The position numbers and the translations under genes were made by a program. From Chitinophaga pinensis (GTDB lineage Bacteria; Bacteroidota; Bacteroidia; Chitinophagales; Chitinophagaceae), in contig CAMDVD010000002.1 of NCBI GenBank assembly GCA_945878115.1, positions 1 through 64,000 of the forward strand: 64,000 nt of DNA, given 5' to 3'. Numbering within the stretch: the first letter of the stretch is position 1; each line of letters starts with the position of its first letter. The notes under the pieces were generated by a model. The model did not search any database. It was not told the origin of the DNA and saw only the letters and a list, made by a program, of their open reading frames with translations. Below are positions 36,947 to 46,103 of the stretch, one piece after another.

Positions 36947-37378
36947 ATGACTTGCCAATCCGATATTGAAAATGTAGCGGCACAAAAAATATTAGATGCA
37001 GAATGCCTTTTATTAGGCGGCAGATTTGATGGTGCTTATTATTTAGCAGGATATGCTATTGAACTTTTATTAAAAGCTAAGATTTGTAAAACTTTAGGGA
37101 TTGCCGATTTTTTTGATTTTGATAATAAGGATAGATCTGTAAAAATAAAGAATGATAACTCCGTTTTTAGAACGCATAATTATGAGCAATTATTAATATT
37201 ATCTGGCATATATATGGATTACAAAAATGAACAAGACCCTGAATTCAAAACGAATTGGTCAATTGTTGTAGAATGGAATGAAAATAGTCGTTATTTGATA
37301 AATAGAACTTCACAAGAATGCATTATTTTTGTCGAATCGGTAAAAGAAATTATTAAATGGATAAGGCCTCACTTGTAA
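36947..37378 (+). CDS. HEPN-domain protein
   Basis: 143 residues matching the HEPN fold: AQKILDAECLLLGGRFDGAY and YLAGYAIELLLKAKIC helices, then TxHNYEQLLxLS. The strict RNase motif R-x4-6-H is not clear (RTHNYEQ has R-x-H), so catalytic activity is doubtful. It overlaps the next gene by 22 bp, as expected for a two-gene toxin-antitoxin or HEPN-partner unit. It begins just after the orphan T9SS tail. Confidence 0.72.
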   Translation: MTCQSDIENVAAQKILDAECLLLGGRFDGAYYLAGYAIELLLKAKICKTLGIADFFDFDNKDRSVKIKNDNSVFRTHNYEQLLILSGIYMDYKNEQDPEFKTNWSIVVEWNENSRYLINRTSQECIIFVESVKEIIKWIRPHL

Positions 37379-37680
37379 AAAAATTAAACCTAGTTTTTTG
37401 TGAAAAAAATAAGGGAGAGAATAGGTATTCCAAAGTTTGGCTCACAGATGCCAATTTTGGTGGTTTTTATTATTCAGGTGATTTTATTTTAAATATAAAA
37501 CCTGACCACCATTTAGAAGACCGGGCGCAAGAAATAAAAAATATTTTTCAGTTATTAGCAGAGAAAGCACCAGAAGAATTGAAAAGTATTTATAGGGTAA
37601 TTGTATTTAACTCGGACGATATTACTCATTATGATAATGCCAGCGATTTAGTATTTTCTATGGTAGAAGCTTCATGCTAA
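37357..37680 (+). CDS. Unassigned small protein overlapping the HEPN gene
   Basis: 107 residues, cytosolic, alternating strands and helices (KVWLTDANFGGFYYSGDFILNI, RAQEIKNIFQLLAEKAPEELKSIYRVIVF). I do not recognise the family. It lacks the GSxxxG nucleotidyltransferase motif of MNT antitoxins. The 22-bp overlap with the HEPN gene implies translational coupling and a joint function. Confidence 0.6.
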   Translation: MDKASLVKKLNLVFCEKNKGENRYSKVWLTDANFGGFYYSGDFILNIKPDHHLEDRAQEIKNIFQLLAEKAPEELKSIYRVIVFNSDDITHYDNASDLVFSMVEASC

Positions 37681-37894
37681 AGCTTGTAATTTCCTTTTGG
37701 TAAAAATCAATTTTAATATTTTTTTTCTCAAATTAGAATTGAAATTTGTCTCTACTGCTTAGTGACTTTCATAAAGAATGCATTATGTTTTTGGAAAGCT
37801 TAAATCCCATATTCATAGGGCTGCCTGGATAATGACTTTAAGGAAACCTACATGGTGATGGAAAAACAAATTACATTTGGATAAAAATAATATA

Positions 37895-39571
37895 ATGAAA
37901 AAGCATATTCGAATTTTATTTTTTCTTAGCATTTTAATATTTGTTTATAAAAATGGGGCGGCACAAAACATTGGCGTAACTGCTAGATATTGTGATACTG
38001 TAAGACCTATTTATGATATTATCTCTACTAGCAAAGCAAGTATATATGCAGTAGGTAGTGAGTATGCAGCTGGTGATGGTCAAGCATGCATTATCAAATT
38101 TGACAAGGATTATAATATTCTTTGGCAAAAAAATATGGGAGGCAGCGAGTTTGATAAATTTTTAAAAATTAGACAAATAAGTGAAAATAGATTATTGATA
38201 GTTGGCAATACATTATCATCTGACGGTGACTTGGCTATCTATGGTTATACACAGCCTACTACTGGAAATATTTGGGTATTAGTGGTTGACACGCTTGGAA
38301 ATAAAATCTATGGAAATGAATATGGTTATGGAGGCTATACCATAGTAACTGATGCAACAGTTTCGCAAGAAGGTAATGTATATATACTTGGCAAAACATT
38401 GGCTTCGCTTGGAGATTTTGCAGGTAATGGAGCTTCAAGTTTTTTATATAATCCATTTGTAATCAGAACAGATAGTATGCTCAATAAGAAATGGGTAAAA
38501 ATATTTCAGGGGAGTGATGAAGAAAGCGCGAGCGGAATTATAGTAAATGATAAAGAACAAATTCTGATATCATTTGGAGCTGCATCTTACGACGGAGATT
38601 TTACATTACATGCCATAGCAGATGGACCATCGGTGGCAATTATTAAATGTATTGATACAGCTCAAAATTTGATATGGGAAAAAAAATATGGAGGCACACA
38701 AGGTGAACAGGGATTTGTATTGATACAGGATACTCAATCCAATGACTTTTATCTCATTGGTGCAGGATTATCTAAAGACGGTGATATGTGGGACGTCTCT
38801 CCAAATCTGAATAATCCAGAGATTGCAAGTTCGATATTAACTTGGGTAATGAGATTAGATAGTGTTGGCAATAAAAAGTGGAGCAGAGTGTATGGACCTT
38901 TAGGCAATCATCCAAGTCAGGGTGCTTCATGCCATATGCAGGAAAATTGGGGAGGAGGAGATATAAAAAATGGGCAACTATGGATATATTGTGACGTAGC
39001 TGGTAGAGATGATAATGAAATTGGAGAATCTATGGGTGGGGGAAATATAGAGGATTTATGGCTGATCGTACTTGATACTGCAAATGGAAATGTGAGCAAT
39101 AAAAAAAGACTTGGGGCACAATGTTTAGAAATGCCTAGATACATAAAAGCTAGTAGGTATAATAATGATATTTATATAGGAGCATGGACTTATGGTAATG
39201 TTCCAGTAGATAATCCAATAAATTCGTTTGGATGTCATTTTGATAATAATGTTACAGCGTCATTCGTTTCCTTAACTCTTGGATTCTGGCCAAATAATAT
39301 AGAAGATAGAATAAAAGAAACCCTACATTTAAAAATTTACCCTAACCCTGCAAAAGATGTAATAATCATTGAGCGAGAAGGATTAAATGATGCAACTAAA
39401 AAGTATAATATAAAGATATATAATAGCGAAGGGAAAATATGTTACAAATCCGAGTTGGTGCATAATCAAAACAAATTGATTATACCTACCAGCGAATGGA
39501 TTAAAGGCGTGTATATTCTCGAATATGAAGGCAATGGAATGAAAAGATCAGAGAAAATCAGTATTTATTAA
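37895..39571 (+). CDS. T9SS-sorted secreted protein with delta-60-like repeats
   Basis: 558 residues from ATG 37895 (a TTG at 37877 also opens the frame). The signal peptide ends GAAQ. The body has repeated units of the type IIKFDKDYNILWQKNMGGS...ISSDGD, as in Bacteroidota beta-propeller/delta-60 repeat proteins. The C-terminal sorting domain starts at LKIYPNPAKDVIIIE. It converges on the large minus-strand gene with only 7 bp between the two stops. Confidence 0.78.
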   Translation: MKKHIRILFFLSILIFVYKNGAAQNIGVTARYCDTVRPIYDIISTSKASIYAVGSEYAAGDGQACIIKFDKDYNILWQKNMGGSEFDKFLKIRQISENRLLIVGNTLSSDGDLAIYGYTQPTTGNIWVLVVDTLGNKIYGNEYGYGGYTIVTDATVSQEGNVYILGKTLASLGDFAGNGASSFLYNPFVIRTDSMLNKKWVKIFQGSDEESASGIIVNDKEQILISFGAASYDGDFTLHAIADGPSVAIIKCIDTAQNLIWEKKYGGTQGEQGFVLIQDTQSNDFYLIGAGLSKDGDMWDVSPNLNNPEIASSILTWVMRLDSVGNKKWSRVYGPLGNHPSQGASCHMQENWGGGDIKNGQLWIYCDVAGRDDNEIGESMGGGNIEDLWLIVLDTANGNVSNKKRLGAQCLEMPRYIKASRYNNDIYIGAWTYGNVPVDNPINSFGCHFDNNVTASFVSLTLGFWPNNIEDRIKETLHLKIYPNPAKDVIIIEREGLNDATKKYNIKIYNSEGKICYKSELVHNQNKLIIPTSEWIKGVYILEYEGNGMKRSEKISIY

Positions 39572-39578
39572 TTCAAAA

Positions 39579-42500
39579 TCATCTCACCTCTACTTTCCCA
39601 TTCATCCAATTTTCTTCACTTCTTATTTCATAAAAATAAATGCCTTGAGCCCAAGTGGAGCAATTGAATTGTATTGAAGCATGATTGCTTTGTTGTTCGG
39701 CAATTAATTTTCCATCAATAGTAAAGAAGCTAATGCTACAATTTTTTTGCGTTTTGTTTTCAATGTAAATGGCTGTACTAGCCGGATTCGGGTATAAGGT
39801 AAATAATGTAGGACTTTCAACTTGTGTTGTATTCACTGCGGTATAAGGACCAGTCAATACAAATTGTCCCATGGCATCTATTTGAGTTGGTGCTGTAAAT
39901 TGTACACTGCCATTGGCACCAGCAACCATGCTAGATGCAGTACATAAGGCACCGCTCCATGTTGCGCCATCTGCATTCGGTCCTCTAGTATATAATGCAT
40001 ATTGCGATGCTGTTCCATTCAAGAAGCCGGCGTTCAGTAATTGCATAGTATTCAGCATCGTGAATGTACTGTCTGTTCCATAGTTATCAATAATCCAATA
40101 ATTGCCAGCGCTGGGTTGCAACAAAGGCATCTCATCTGGTGAATTAGAAAGATGGGTCAAGCATATTTCTCCATTGGGATTAGAAGCTGCAAAATTAAGA
40201 TTCATGTCTGCAACGCTAGCATTCACAAGGCCTGCAGCAGTGACAGTTTTTCTTACACTAGTTCCTTTGCCTATTGGTGCTGTGCTTGCAATTAAGCTGC
40301 ATGTATTGCTGAGGCTTGCTTGGTTTTCGCATCTTGCTTTATTCAAAATCGTATTGCTTGCGGTGATGTCATTCATTTGCCAATAACCTTTTAATGAATC
40401 GGCAGGAATATTATTCTTTTTCACCAAATGCATTTGCTCCCGAATTTCATTTTGTGTAAGTGATTTATTGTATATACAAACTTCGTCAATCAATCCTGTA
40501 AATCGTCGCCCACCACTATTGAAATCCGCACCAAAGGCTAAGTCGCCATCAAATACTTCGGCAGTATTGGTGGCCGTTGTGGTAAAGGATTTATTATTGA
40601 CATACAATGTGGTAGAAGTTGGTGTAATGATCAAGGCGCAATAGTTCCATTCATTGTCATTCGCATACAAATTGGTATTAACCCACCAATCATTGCCTGC
40701 CCAATGGAAACGAATTTCATTATCATCTTTAATGCTGATTCCACTGCAAGTAGATCCGCCTCTGCAAAATACAATACCGCCCCAATCATGTTGAGCGCCT
40801 TGTGGTTTTATCCAACAACTAATGGTTACGTTATTCGAATTCAAATTCATTTTGCCTGCATTTGCATAGGATGTTGCAGTGCCATCTAAAGCTAATGTTT
40901 TGCTTGGCAATGAATCCACACTAGGTGCTGAAGCTAAAACTTGAATCATCGAATTGACCGTTTTGGTATTGCTGCCATAAGGATTTGTACTGGTTAAACT
41001 AACCGAATAATTACCTGGCGTGTTATACGTTATCAAAGGATTTTCTTGTGATGAAGTAGATGGCGTTCCACCTGCAAATGTCCAGTTGTAAGTAAGGCTA
41101 TCATCACTACTGAGGTTATTAAATTGAACAGAATTTCCTGTGCAAATAATGGCATTATCAATTTCAAAATCAGCAACAGCAGGGTAGGTAGGATGTAATT
41201 TATATTCCCACACACCACGACCATAATAGCCTACCATTAATTTACTGGCAACACTGCTATCGTTCACTAGCATGAAGTCTACAAAGGCAGCAATTTTTGG
41301 CAATGCACCACTAATATCAACCCAAACTGTATCGCTTAATGTTTTTGTAAAAATTTTATTCCCACTGCATACATACATGGTTTCATTGGGACTAAAATCG
41401 TCGTGATAGATTTTTAAAATAGTAGTTCCTGGTAAATTATAGGATACGTTAGTCCATGTAGAACCAGTATCTGCGCTTCGATACATTTTTGTATTGCAAC
41501 TGATATAAATTACATTGACATGGTTTTTTACTGTTGCCACAGAACCCTTAGTACTAGAGGATGCTGGGCTTGTATATACGGTTGCTGTTGGTGTAGAATT
41601 AATATTTTTTACACGAATTAATTTAGTACTGTTGATGGCATAAGCAATGGTATTATCGGCACTAGAAATTACTAAATCGCGTATGCCTGATGTGGTTGGA
41701 TAAAGGAGATCCCATGTTGGTGTTGCACTCGATAAATTATTCGTAAACCACAGACTATCTTTCGCAATCACAGCCATATCAGGATCCGCTTTTGTGAAGG
41801 CAATGCGTGAATTATTGGTGGGCGTAAAAGGAGAGTTGTAACTATTGCCACCAGTTTGTGGTGTGAATCCACGACGTTCTCCATTTTCTAGATAATAGAC
41901 ATTGTTTTGTGATGAATAATCAAACAACATTCTACTTCCCCAATCTCCACCTCGATTGGTATACCAACCTGTAGCATCATGAAATACTTCTCCATTATCT
42001 TGTGTACCACCACTCATTAATTTTTTACGAATGGGAGAAGCCGCAGTATGATACATTTCCATGGCTGAAATGCCATCACACATTGGTTGCCACAAACTAT
42101 CATTCAATCCTTCGCGAAGCCATACGCCACCATCATTTGCGCTCCAAAATTTAGTATTGTCATACGGACTAAAACTGAATTGATGATGATCGGTATGCAA
42201 TTCTGTTGGCCATGATGTTTTGCGTTCCCAAGTAAGACCAGCATCATTACTTTCCCACAAACAATGAGCAGCTATATACAAATGGTTTTCATTCAGTGGA
42301 TCACAACAAGCAGCCATATCATAATTGCCTTGTCCAGCATTGAGAGGGTCTTCGTCATAGCAAACAAGACATTGGGTCGTACTACTATATATCAATGAAA
42401 AATTCAGTCCTGCATCACTACTTTTATATACAACTCCATTCGCGCCATTGCTCACCACATATACAATATTAGGTGCGTTTGTATTTACACATACGCGCAT

Positions 42501-43178
42501 TCCATCTGCACCAGATTGCGTAAAAGAAGTATTCGTAATTTGTGTCCATGTAGATCCGAAATCGGTGCTTCGCCAAACTTGACTACTGCTTGTTACTGCC
42601 ATTAAAGTATTGGTGCTTGGAATTTGTACCATGTGCGTAAATGCACCACCAGATTTTACATTCGTCCAAGAAGCAGCGCCATTCAAGCTTTGCCATATAC
42701 CATTGTTTGTTGCAAGGATTAATTTCTGATTATTACTCGGATCCATTAATATTTCTACAGCGAGTACAGTTGGCAAACCTGTATTCGCTGCTGTCCATAA
42801 TGCACCACCATTTGTGGTTTTGTAAATGCCTAAATCTGTGCCATAATAATTAGGATCTCCAGTTCCTAAATACATAGTTTGGTCATTGGTAAAATCTATG
42901 CAAACACTCGCTAGATTACATTGAGGCAATACATCCGTTCCCAATAAATTCCAATGATGTCCAGTATCGGATGTCATGTACAAACCGCCACTGGCGCTAG
43001 TTGCATATATTTTATTGGCTAATGTTGGATGGAATTTTAATTGCGTCACACGGCCTAATCCATTGATTTGTCCTGATGAGTTTGTTGGAAAAGGAATAGG
43101 TCCAACCTCTTTCCAGACTTGTGCTTGTATTGTGAATGCAAAACATAGTAAAGTGCAAATGGTCAATATTTTTTTCAT
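39579..43178 (-). CDS. Large T9SS-exported VPS10/BNR-PKD-LamG protein
   Basis: 1199 residues. The signal peptide ends IQAQ. Residues about 30-680 form sortilin/VPS10-like or BNR beta-propellers, with repeated SSDxGxTW-type Asp boxes (TSDTGHHWNLLG, STDFGSTWTQI, SADTGSTWTNV). A PKD domain lies at ~690-770 (YNWTFAGGTPSTSSQENP) and a LamG/concanavalin-like domain at ~780-960 (WIKPQGAQHDWGG, GLIDEVCIYNKSLTQNEIRE). The sorting domain (FTLYPNPASTAIYIE) is at the end. It is a surface glycan- or peptide-related protein of unknown substrate. Confidence 0.85.
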   Translation of the reverse strand: MKKILTICTLLCFAFTIQAQVWKEVGPIPFPTNSSGQINGLGRVTQLKFHPTLANKIYATSASGGLYMTSDTGHHWNLLGTDVLPQCNLASVCIDFTNDQTMYLGTGDPNYYGTDLGIYKTTNGGALWTAANTGLPTVLAVEILMDPSNNQKLILATNNGIWQSLNGAASWTNVKSGGAFTHMVQIPSTNTLMAVTSSSQVWRSTDFGSTWTQITNTSFTQSGADGMRVCVNTNAPNIVYVVSNGANGVVYKSSDAGLNFSLIYSSTTQCLVCYDEDPLNAGQGNYDMAACCDPLNENHLYIAAHCLWESNDAGLTWERKTSWPTELHTDHHQFSFSPYDNTKFWSANDGGVWLREGLNDSLWQPMCDGISAMEMYHTAASPIRKKLMSGGTQDNGEVFHDATGWYTNRGGDWGSRMLFDYSSQNNVYYLENGERRGFTPQTGGNSYNSPFTPTNNSRIAFTKADPDMAVIAKDSLWFTNNLSSATPTWDLLYPTTSGIRDLVISSADNTIAYAINSTKLIRVKNINSTPTATVYTSPASSSTKGSVATVKNHVNVIYISCNTKMYRSADTGSTWTNVSYNLPGTTILKIYHDDFSPNETMYVCSGNKIFTKTLSDTVWVDISGALPKIAAFVDFMLVNDSSVASKLMVGYYGRGVWEYKLHPTYPAVADFEIDNAIICTGNSVQFNNLSSDDSLTYNWTFAGGTPSTSSQENPLITYNTPGNYSVSLTSTNPYGSNTKTVNSMIQVLASAPSVDSLPSKTLALDGTATSYANAGKMNLNSNNVTISCWIKPQGAQHDWGGIVFCRGGSTCSGISIKDDNEIRFHWAGNDWWVNTNLYANDNEWNYCALIITPTSTTLYVNNKSFTTTATNTAEVFDGDLAFGADFNSGGRRFTGLIDEVCIYNKSLTQNEIREQMHLVKKNNIPADSLKGYWQMNDITASNTILNKARCENQASLSNTCSLIASTAPIGKGTSVRKTVTAAGLVNASVADMNLNFAASNPNGEICLTHLSNSPDEMPLLQPSAGNYWIIDNYGTDSTFTMLNTMQLLNAGFLNGTASQYALYTRGPNADGATWSGALCTASSMVAGANGSVQFTAPTQIDAMGQFVLTGPYTAVNTTQVESPTLFTLYPNPASTAIYIENKTQKNCSISFFTIDGKLIAEQQSNHASIQFNCSTWAQGIYFYEIRSEENWMNGKVEVR

Positions 43179-43197
43179 GCTTAAAAGTTCTTTTGGT

Positions 43198-43584
43198 TTA
43201 GTTCATTTTTCTTCTTTCGTCCGCAGTCATAATAGTACCATCTTCTTTTACAAAAGGTTCCATTTTTATTTTCCACCATTCAAATTTTTTCACTTGCATA
43301 CGCATGGCAGCTTCTGCACGCGCTTCTCTAATTTCTCGTTGACTAAAACGTTTTTTATTTTTAGACACATTTTTTACATCCATATCGCTTTCACCTACAG
43401 GCTTTGTATGGCTTGTCCAATAAGCTTCGTAGGCTTTTATCGCTTCCCAATAATTAACATGCGGGTCGTCCATCATATTGATCCAAATGGGCTTTTTTGT
43501 ATAATCACTAGCGGAATAATTGGTTTGGGAAAAGGTCGTAGAAATAGCGATGCTGAATACGCAAAGCAGGAATAATTTTTTCAT
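43198..43584 (-). CDS. Small exported protein of unknown function
   Basis: 128 residues with a signal peptide (IAISTTFSQ). The mature part is basic and helical in its second half (SQREIREARAEAAMRMQVKKFEWWKIKMEPF). I do not recognise the family. It lies 19 bp upstream of the large T9SS gene in the same direction, so the two may be an operon. Confidence 0.6.
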   Translation of the reverse strand: MKKLFLLCVFSIAISTTFSQTNYSASDYTKKPIWINMMDDPHVNYWEAIKAYEAYWTSHTKPVGESDMDVKNVSKNKKRFSQREIREARAEAAMRMQVKKFEWWKIKMEPFVKEDGTIMTADERRKMN

Positions 43585-43603
43585 GTGTCAAATGTAATAC
43601 CAA

Positions 43604-43770
43604 TTCCAAATTCCAAAGCGAAAAATTCCAAAGCGAAACGCAAATTCCAAAAATAAAAATTCCAAATTCCAAATTCCAAAGCGAAACGCAAATTCCAAAA
43701 ATTAAAATTCCAAATTCCAAAGGCGAAATGCAAATTCCAAAAATAAAAATTCCAAATTCCAAAGGGGAAA
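43604..43770. repeat. Heptanucleotide repeat tract (ATTCCAA type)
   Basis: The stretch is built of degenerate ATTCCAA and AAATTCC units separated by GCGAAACGCA and AAAATAAA elements. It is low-complexity and non-coding. The apparent proteins across it translate the repeat. It lies upstream of the small exported gene. Confidence 0.8.
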
Positions 43771-43946
43771 TTCTAACTACTAATTACTCACTACTAATTA
43801 CTTTCGACATGTGCGAAGGGCTACGCCGCCTCGCTGGGATATGTCGCCCTTTCTGGGCTTCACCGCTTTCTACTATTTACTTTCTACTTACGACTTATGC
43901 CTTACGCCTTACGACTTATACCTTACGACTTATGCCTTACGCCTAC
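43771..43946. repeat. Second heptanucleotide tract (CTTACGA/CTTATGC type) with a GC-rich insert
   Basis: 43771-43805 has ACTAATTACTCACT units. 43806-43860 is a GC-richer insert (GACATGTGCGAAGGGC ... ATGTCGCCCTTTC) with inverted-repeat elements. 43865-43945 is built of ACTTACG, CCTTACG and ACTTATG heptamers. No gene is seen. The tract reaches to the 3' end of rfaE2. Confidence 0.75.
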
Positions 43947-44441
43947 TTACAACCTCATCCTCTCCACAATTCCTGTCGTCGAGTACCCTTCTAAAAATGG
44001 AATGATTTCTACTTGACCGCCATAATCTAAAACATATTGTGCGCCAATGATGGTTTCTAAAGTATAGTCGCCGCCTTTCACCAACACTTCGGGTTTTAAG
44101 GTTTGTATAAGCATTTCAGGTGTATCTTCTTCAAATAAAATAACCGCATCGATATAGGTGTGACAAGCCAAATTAAATGCACGCGAATATTGATCTACTA
44201 TGGGTCTGTTTTCGCCTTTTAATCTACGAACAGAATCATCAGAATTGACTGCAACGACAAGCTTATTACCAAACTCAGCGGCTTCTAATAAATAAGTATT
44301 ATGTCCTTGGTGTATGATGTCAAAACAGCCATTGGTGAATACTACCTTCATCGACAACATTTGCCATTGATTCACCAATCGAGATAGGGTAGTGATGTCG
44401 TATATTTTATTTTGTATGAGTTGTAGTTTATTGTGATGCAT
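43947..44441 (-). CDS. rfaE2: D-glycero-beta-D-manno-heptose 1-phosphate adenylyltransferase
   Basis: Makes ADP-heptose for lipopolysaccharide core from heptose-1-phosphate. 164 residues, a cytidylyltransferase fold with VVFTNGCFDIIHQGHNTYL carrying the HxGH-type motif, then VAVNSDDSVRRLKGENRP and the terminal GYSTTGIVERM. It is the single-domain RfaE2 type. It overlaps the preceding flippase gene by 14 bp. Confidence 0.93.
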   Translation of the reverse strand: MHHNKLQLIQNKIYDITTLSRLVNQWQMLSMKVVFTNGCFDIIHQGHNTYLLEAAEFGNKLVVAVNSDDSVRRLKGENRPIVDQYSRAFNLACHTYIDAVILFEEDTPEMLIQTLKPEVLVKGGDYTLETIIGAQYVLDYGGQVEIIPFLEGYSTTGIVERMRL

Positions 44442-45444
44442 GTTTATTTTTGTTGAAAAAAGGGATTAAAATTAAAGAGATAATTCCAAGGAGAATGGTA
44501 ATGACAGTAGGGACTAACCAAATAATCCAACTGATGGCTTTACTAATAATACCTTCACTATCATTGACTAAATATAAGGAGACAATTTCTTGCACAATGA
44601 GTGGATAAGCGCCTAAGCCGCCAGGGGTAACGATCATACCAATACTACCAAAGGATAGCACGGATAAGCCTGTTTTGTAACCGAGCATACTGGTTTCAGA
44701 AATACTTTGAAATCCTAAAACAATCATGCCAAGATACATTGCCCAAATGAGGAAAGTATGCAGAATAAATCCCTTCTTGTTGCGCATGTCTTTGAAGCTT
44801 AAAATACCACTCATGATATTTTGAAAGACAGATTTTAATTTTTGAAAAAAAGCAATATTGCCTATCTTTTTTCGGAATGCATATAGCAAAATAGAAACCA
44901 AAACGATACAAGCTAAAACGATATAACTAGTATAGGACTTTTCGCCATTCTGGTTATGGTTCATTTTCGAAATGAGGGTTTGTGTATAGTCTGTCGCTAA
45001 ATCTATTTGAACCAAAAAAGTAAGCACAAAAATGAGGCCCAAACAAAGCATATCAAAAGCCCGCTCGGCAATGATGGTTCCAACTAATTTATCTACTGGT
45101 GTTTTTTCATACTTGGCTAAAATAGAGCACTTGATCACTTCACCTGCACGAGGCAACATGAGATTAGTAATATAGCCTATCATCACCGCAAAAAAAGTAT
45201 TGGCAATACTTGGTTGCATACCCAAAGGCTCCATCAAATAACGCCACCTTACGGCTCTACTCCAATGACTAATTACACCCATGATAAGAATAGGAAGTAG
45301 AAGAATATAATTCGCTTTGGAAACGGCGAATTTTATTTTGTCAATTTGCTCCGCCGTCAAATCTTTGAAGGAATACCAAATTAAAAAAATACATAAACCA
45401 AAAGTGAGCACATAGGTAACTAGGTTAATGATTTTTTTTTGCAT
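44428..45444 (-). CDS. Flippase-like lysylphosphatidylglycerol synthase TM-family protein (UPF0104)
   Basis: 338 residues, about eight membrane helices, with the family motif around IGYITNLMLPRAGEVIKCSILAKYEKTP and AERAFDMLCLG. Such proteins (UPF0104, AglD-related) are thought to move lipid-linked substrates across membranes or be regulatory. No catalytic lysyl-transfer domain is present. It is in an operon with panD (11 bp upstream) and rfaE2 (overlap), a common Bacteroidota arrangement. Confidence 0.85.
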   Translation of the reverse strand: MQKKIINLVTYVLTFGLCIFLIWYSFKDLTAEQIDKIKFAVSKANYILLLPILIMGVISHWSRAVRWRYLMEPLGMQPSIANTFFAVMIGYITNLMLPRAGEVIKCSILAKYEKTPVDKLVGTIIAERAFDMLCLGLIFVLTFLVQIDLATDYTQTLISKMNHNQNGEKSYTSYIVLACIVLVSILLYAFRKKIGNIAFFQKLKSVFQNIMSGILSFKDMRNKKGFILHTFLIWAMYLGMIVLGFQSISETSMLGYKTGLSVLSFGSIGMIVTPGGLGAYPLIVQEIVSLYLVNDSEGIISKAISWIIWLVPTVITILLGIISLILIPFFNKNKHASQ

Positions 45445-45455
45445 TTGGAATTGGC

Positions 45456-45803
45456 TTAGTTTAATTTATTTTTTTCATTCGGGAAAATGATAGAAGGCTT
45501 GAATTTTTTTGCCTCTTCATAATCCATTAATGCATACGAAATGATGATGACTATATCGCCAAGTTCTACTTTACGAGCAGCGGGGCCATTCAAGCAAATG
45601 GTGCCGCTGCCTCGTTTGCCTTTGATAACGTAGGTCTCTAAGCGCTCGCCATTGTTGACGTTTACCACTTGTACTTTTTCATGTTCTATTAATCCTGAAG
45701 CTTCCATCAGGTTGAGGTCTATGGTAACACTACCAATATAGTTGAGGTCGGCTTGCGTTACTTTTACCCTATGAATTTTGGATTTTAATACCTGTATTTG
45801 CAT
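45456..45803 (-). CDS. panD: Aspartate 1-decarboxylase
   Basis: A pyruvoyl enzyme making beta-alanine for pantothenate/CoA. 115 residues. The self-cleavage site is G24-S25 in YIGSVTID, giving the pyruvoyl group. [19 protein letters not shown] is the typical C-terminal region. First gene of the panD-flippase-rfaE2 run. Confidence 0.95.
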   Translation of the reverse strand: MQIQVLKSKIHRVKVTQADLNYIGSVTIDLNLMEASGLIEHEKVQVVNVNNGERLETYVIKGKRGSGTICLNGPAARKVELGDIVIIISYALMDYEEAKKFKPSIIFPNEKNKLN

Positions 45804-45857
45804 GTCCTTGCAAATGTATGGTTTTAGTTTTTATTTTTTTTGTGAAATTGATGTGTA

Positions 45858-45893
45858 CTGTAGCATTATTTTTTTTCAAAAAATACGCTACAG
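45858..45893. repeat. Solo copy of the palindromic repeat arrayed at 6725-6990
   Basis: CTGTAGC (45858-45864) and GCTACAG (45887-45893) flank an ATTATT8-C-A6-TAC core that is almost identical to the array units. A single palindrome here and a tandem array 39 kb away define a dispersed family. It lies in the divergent promoter region of panD and the protease gene. Confidence 0.88.
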
Positions 45894-45914
45894 CATTTTG
45901 CTCTTTAGTTGGTG

Positions 45915-45960
45915 TCACCAACCAATTTCTAGCACATTTCGGCTGGTGAGACTAACCGAT
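45915..45960. repeat. GTTGGTG/CACCAAC palindrome and degenerate partner
   Basis: GTTGGTG-T-CACCAAC is a nearly perfect palindrome. A degenerate relative (GGCTGGTGAGACTAACC) follows about 20 bp later. The function is unknown; it could be a regulator site or another dispersed element between the divergent panD and protease genes. The rest of 45804-46103 is AT-rich with no gene. Confidence 0.5.
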
Positions 45961-46103
45961 AAATAAATCATTGCCACAATACAGTCATTATGGAAAACTA
46001 TTTCTTTAATTTATCCAAATTCATTTATAAAATATAAAATTGCTTTTTGTTAATGTTTGGAATTCTCAAAATTTTATTTTATATCTTTATTCTCTAAAAA
46101 TAA

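Noticed and set aside
43508-44005. Short open frames over the heptamer tracts
   Set aside because: They are simple translations of 7-bp repeats.
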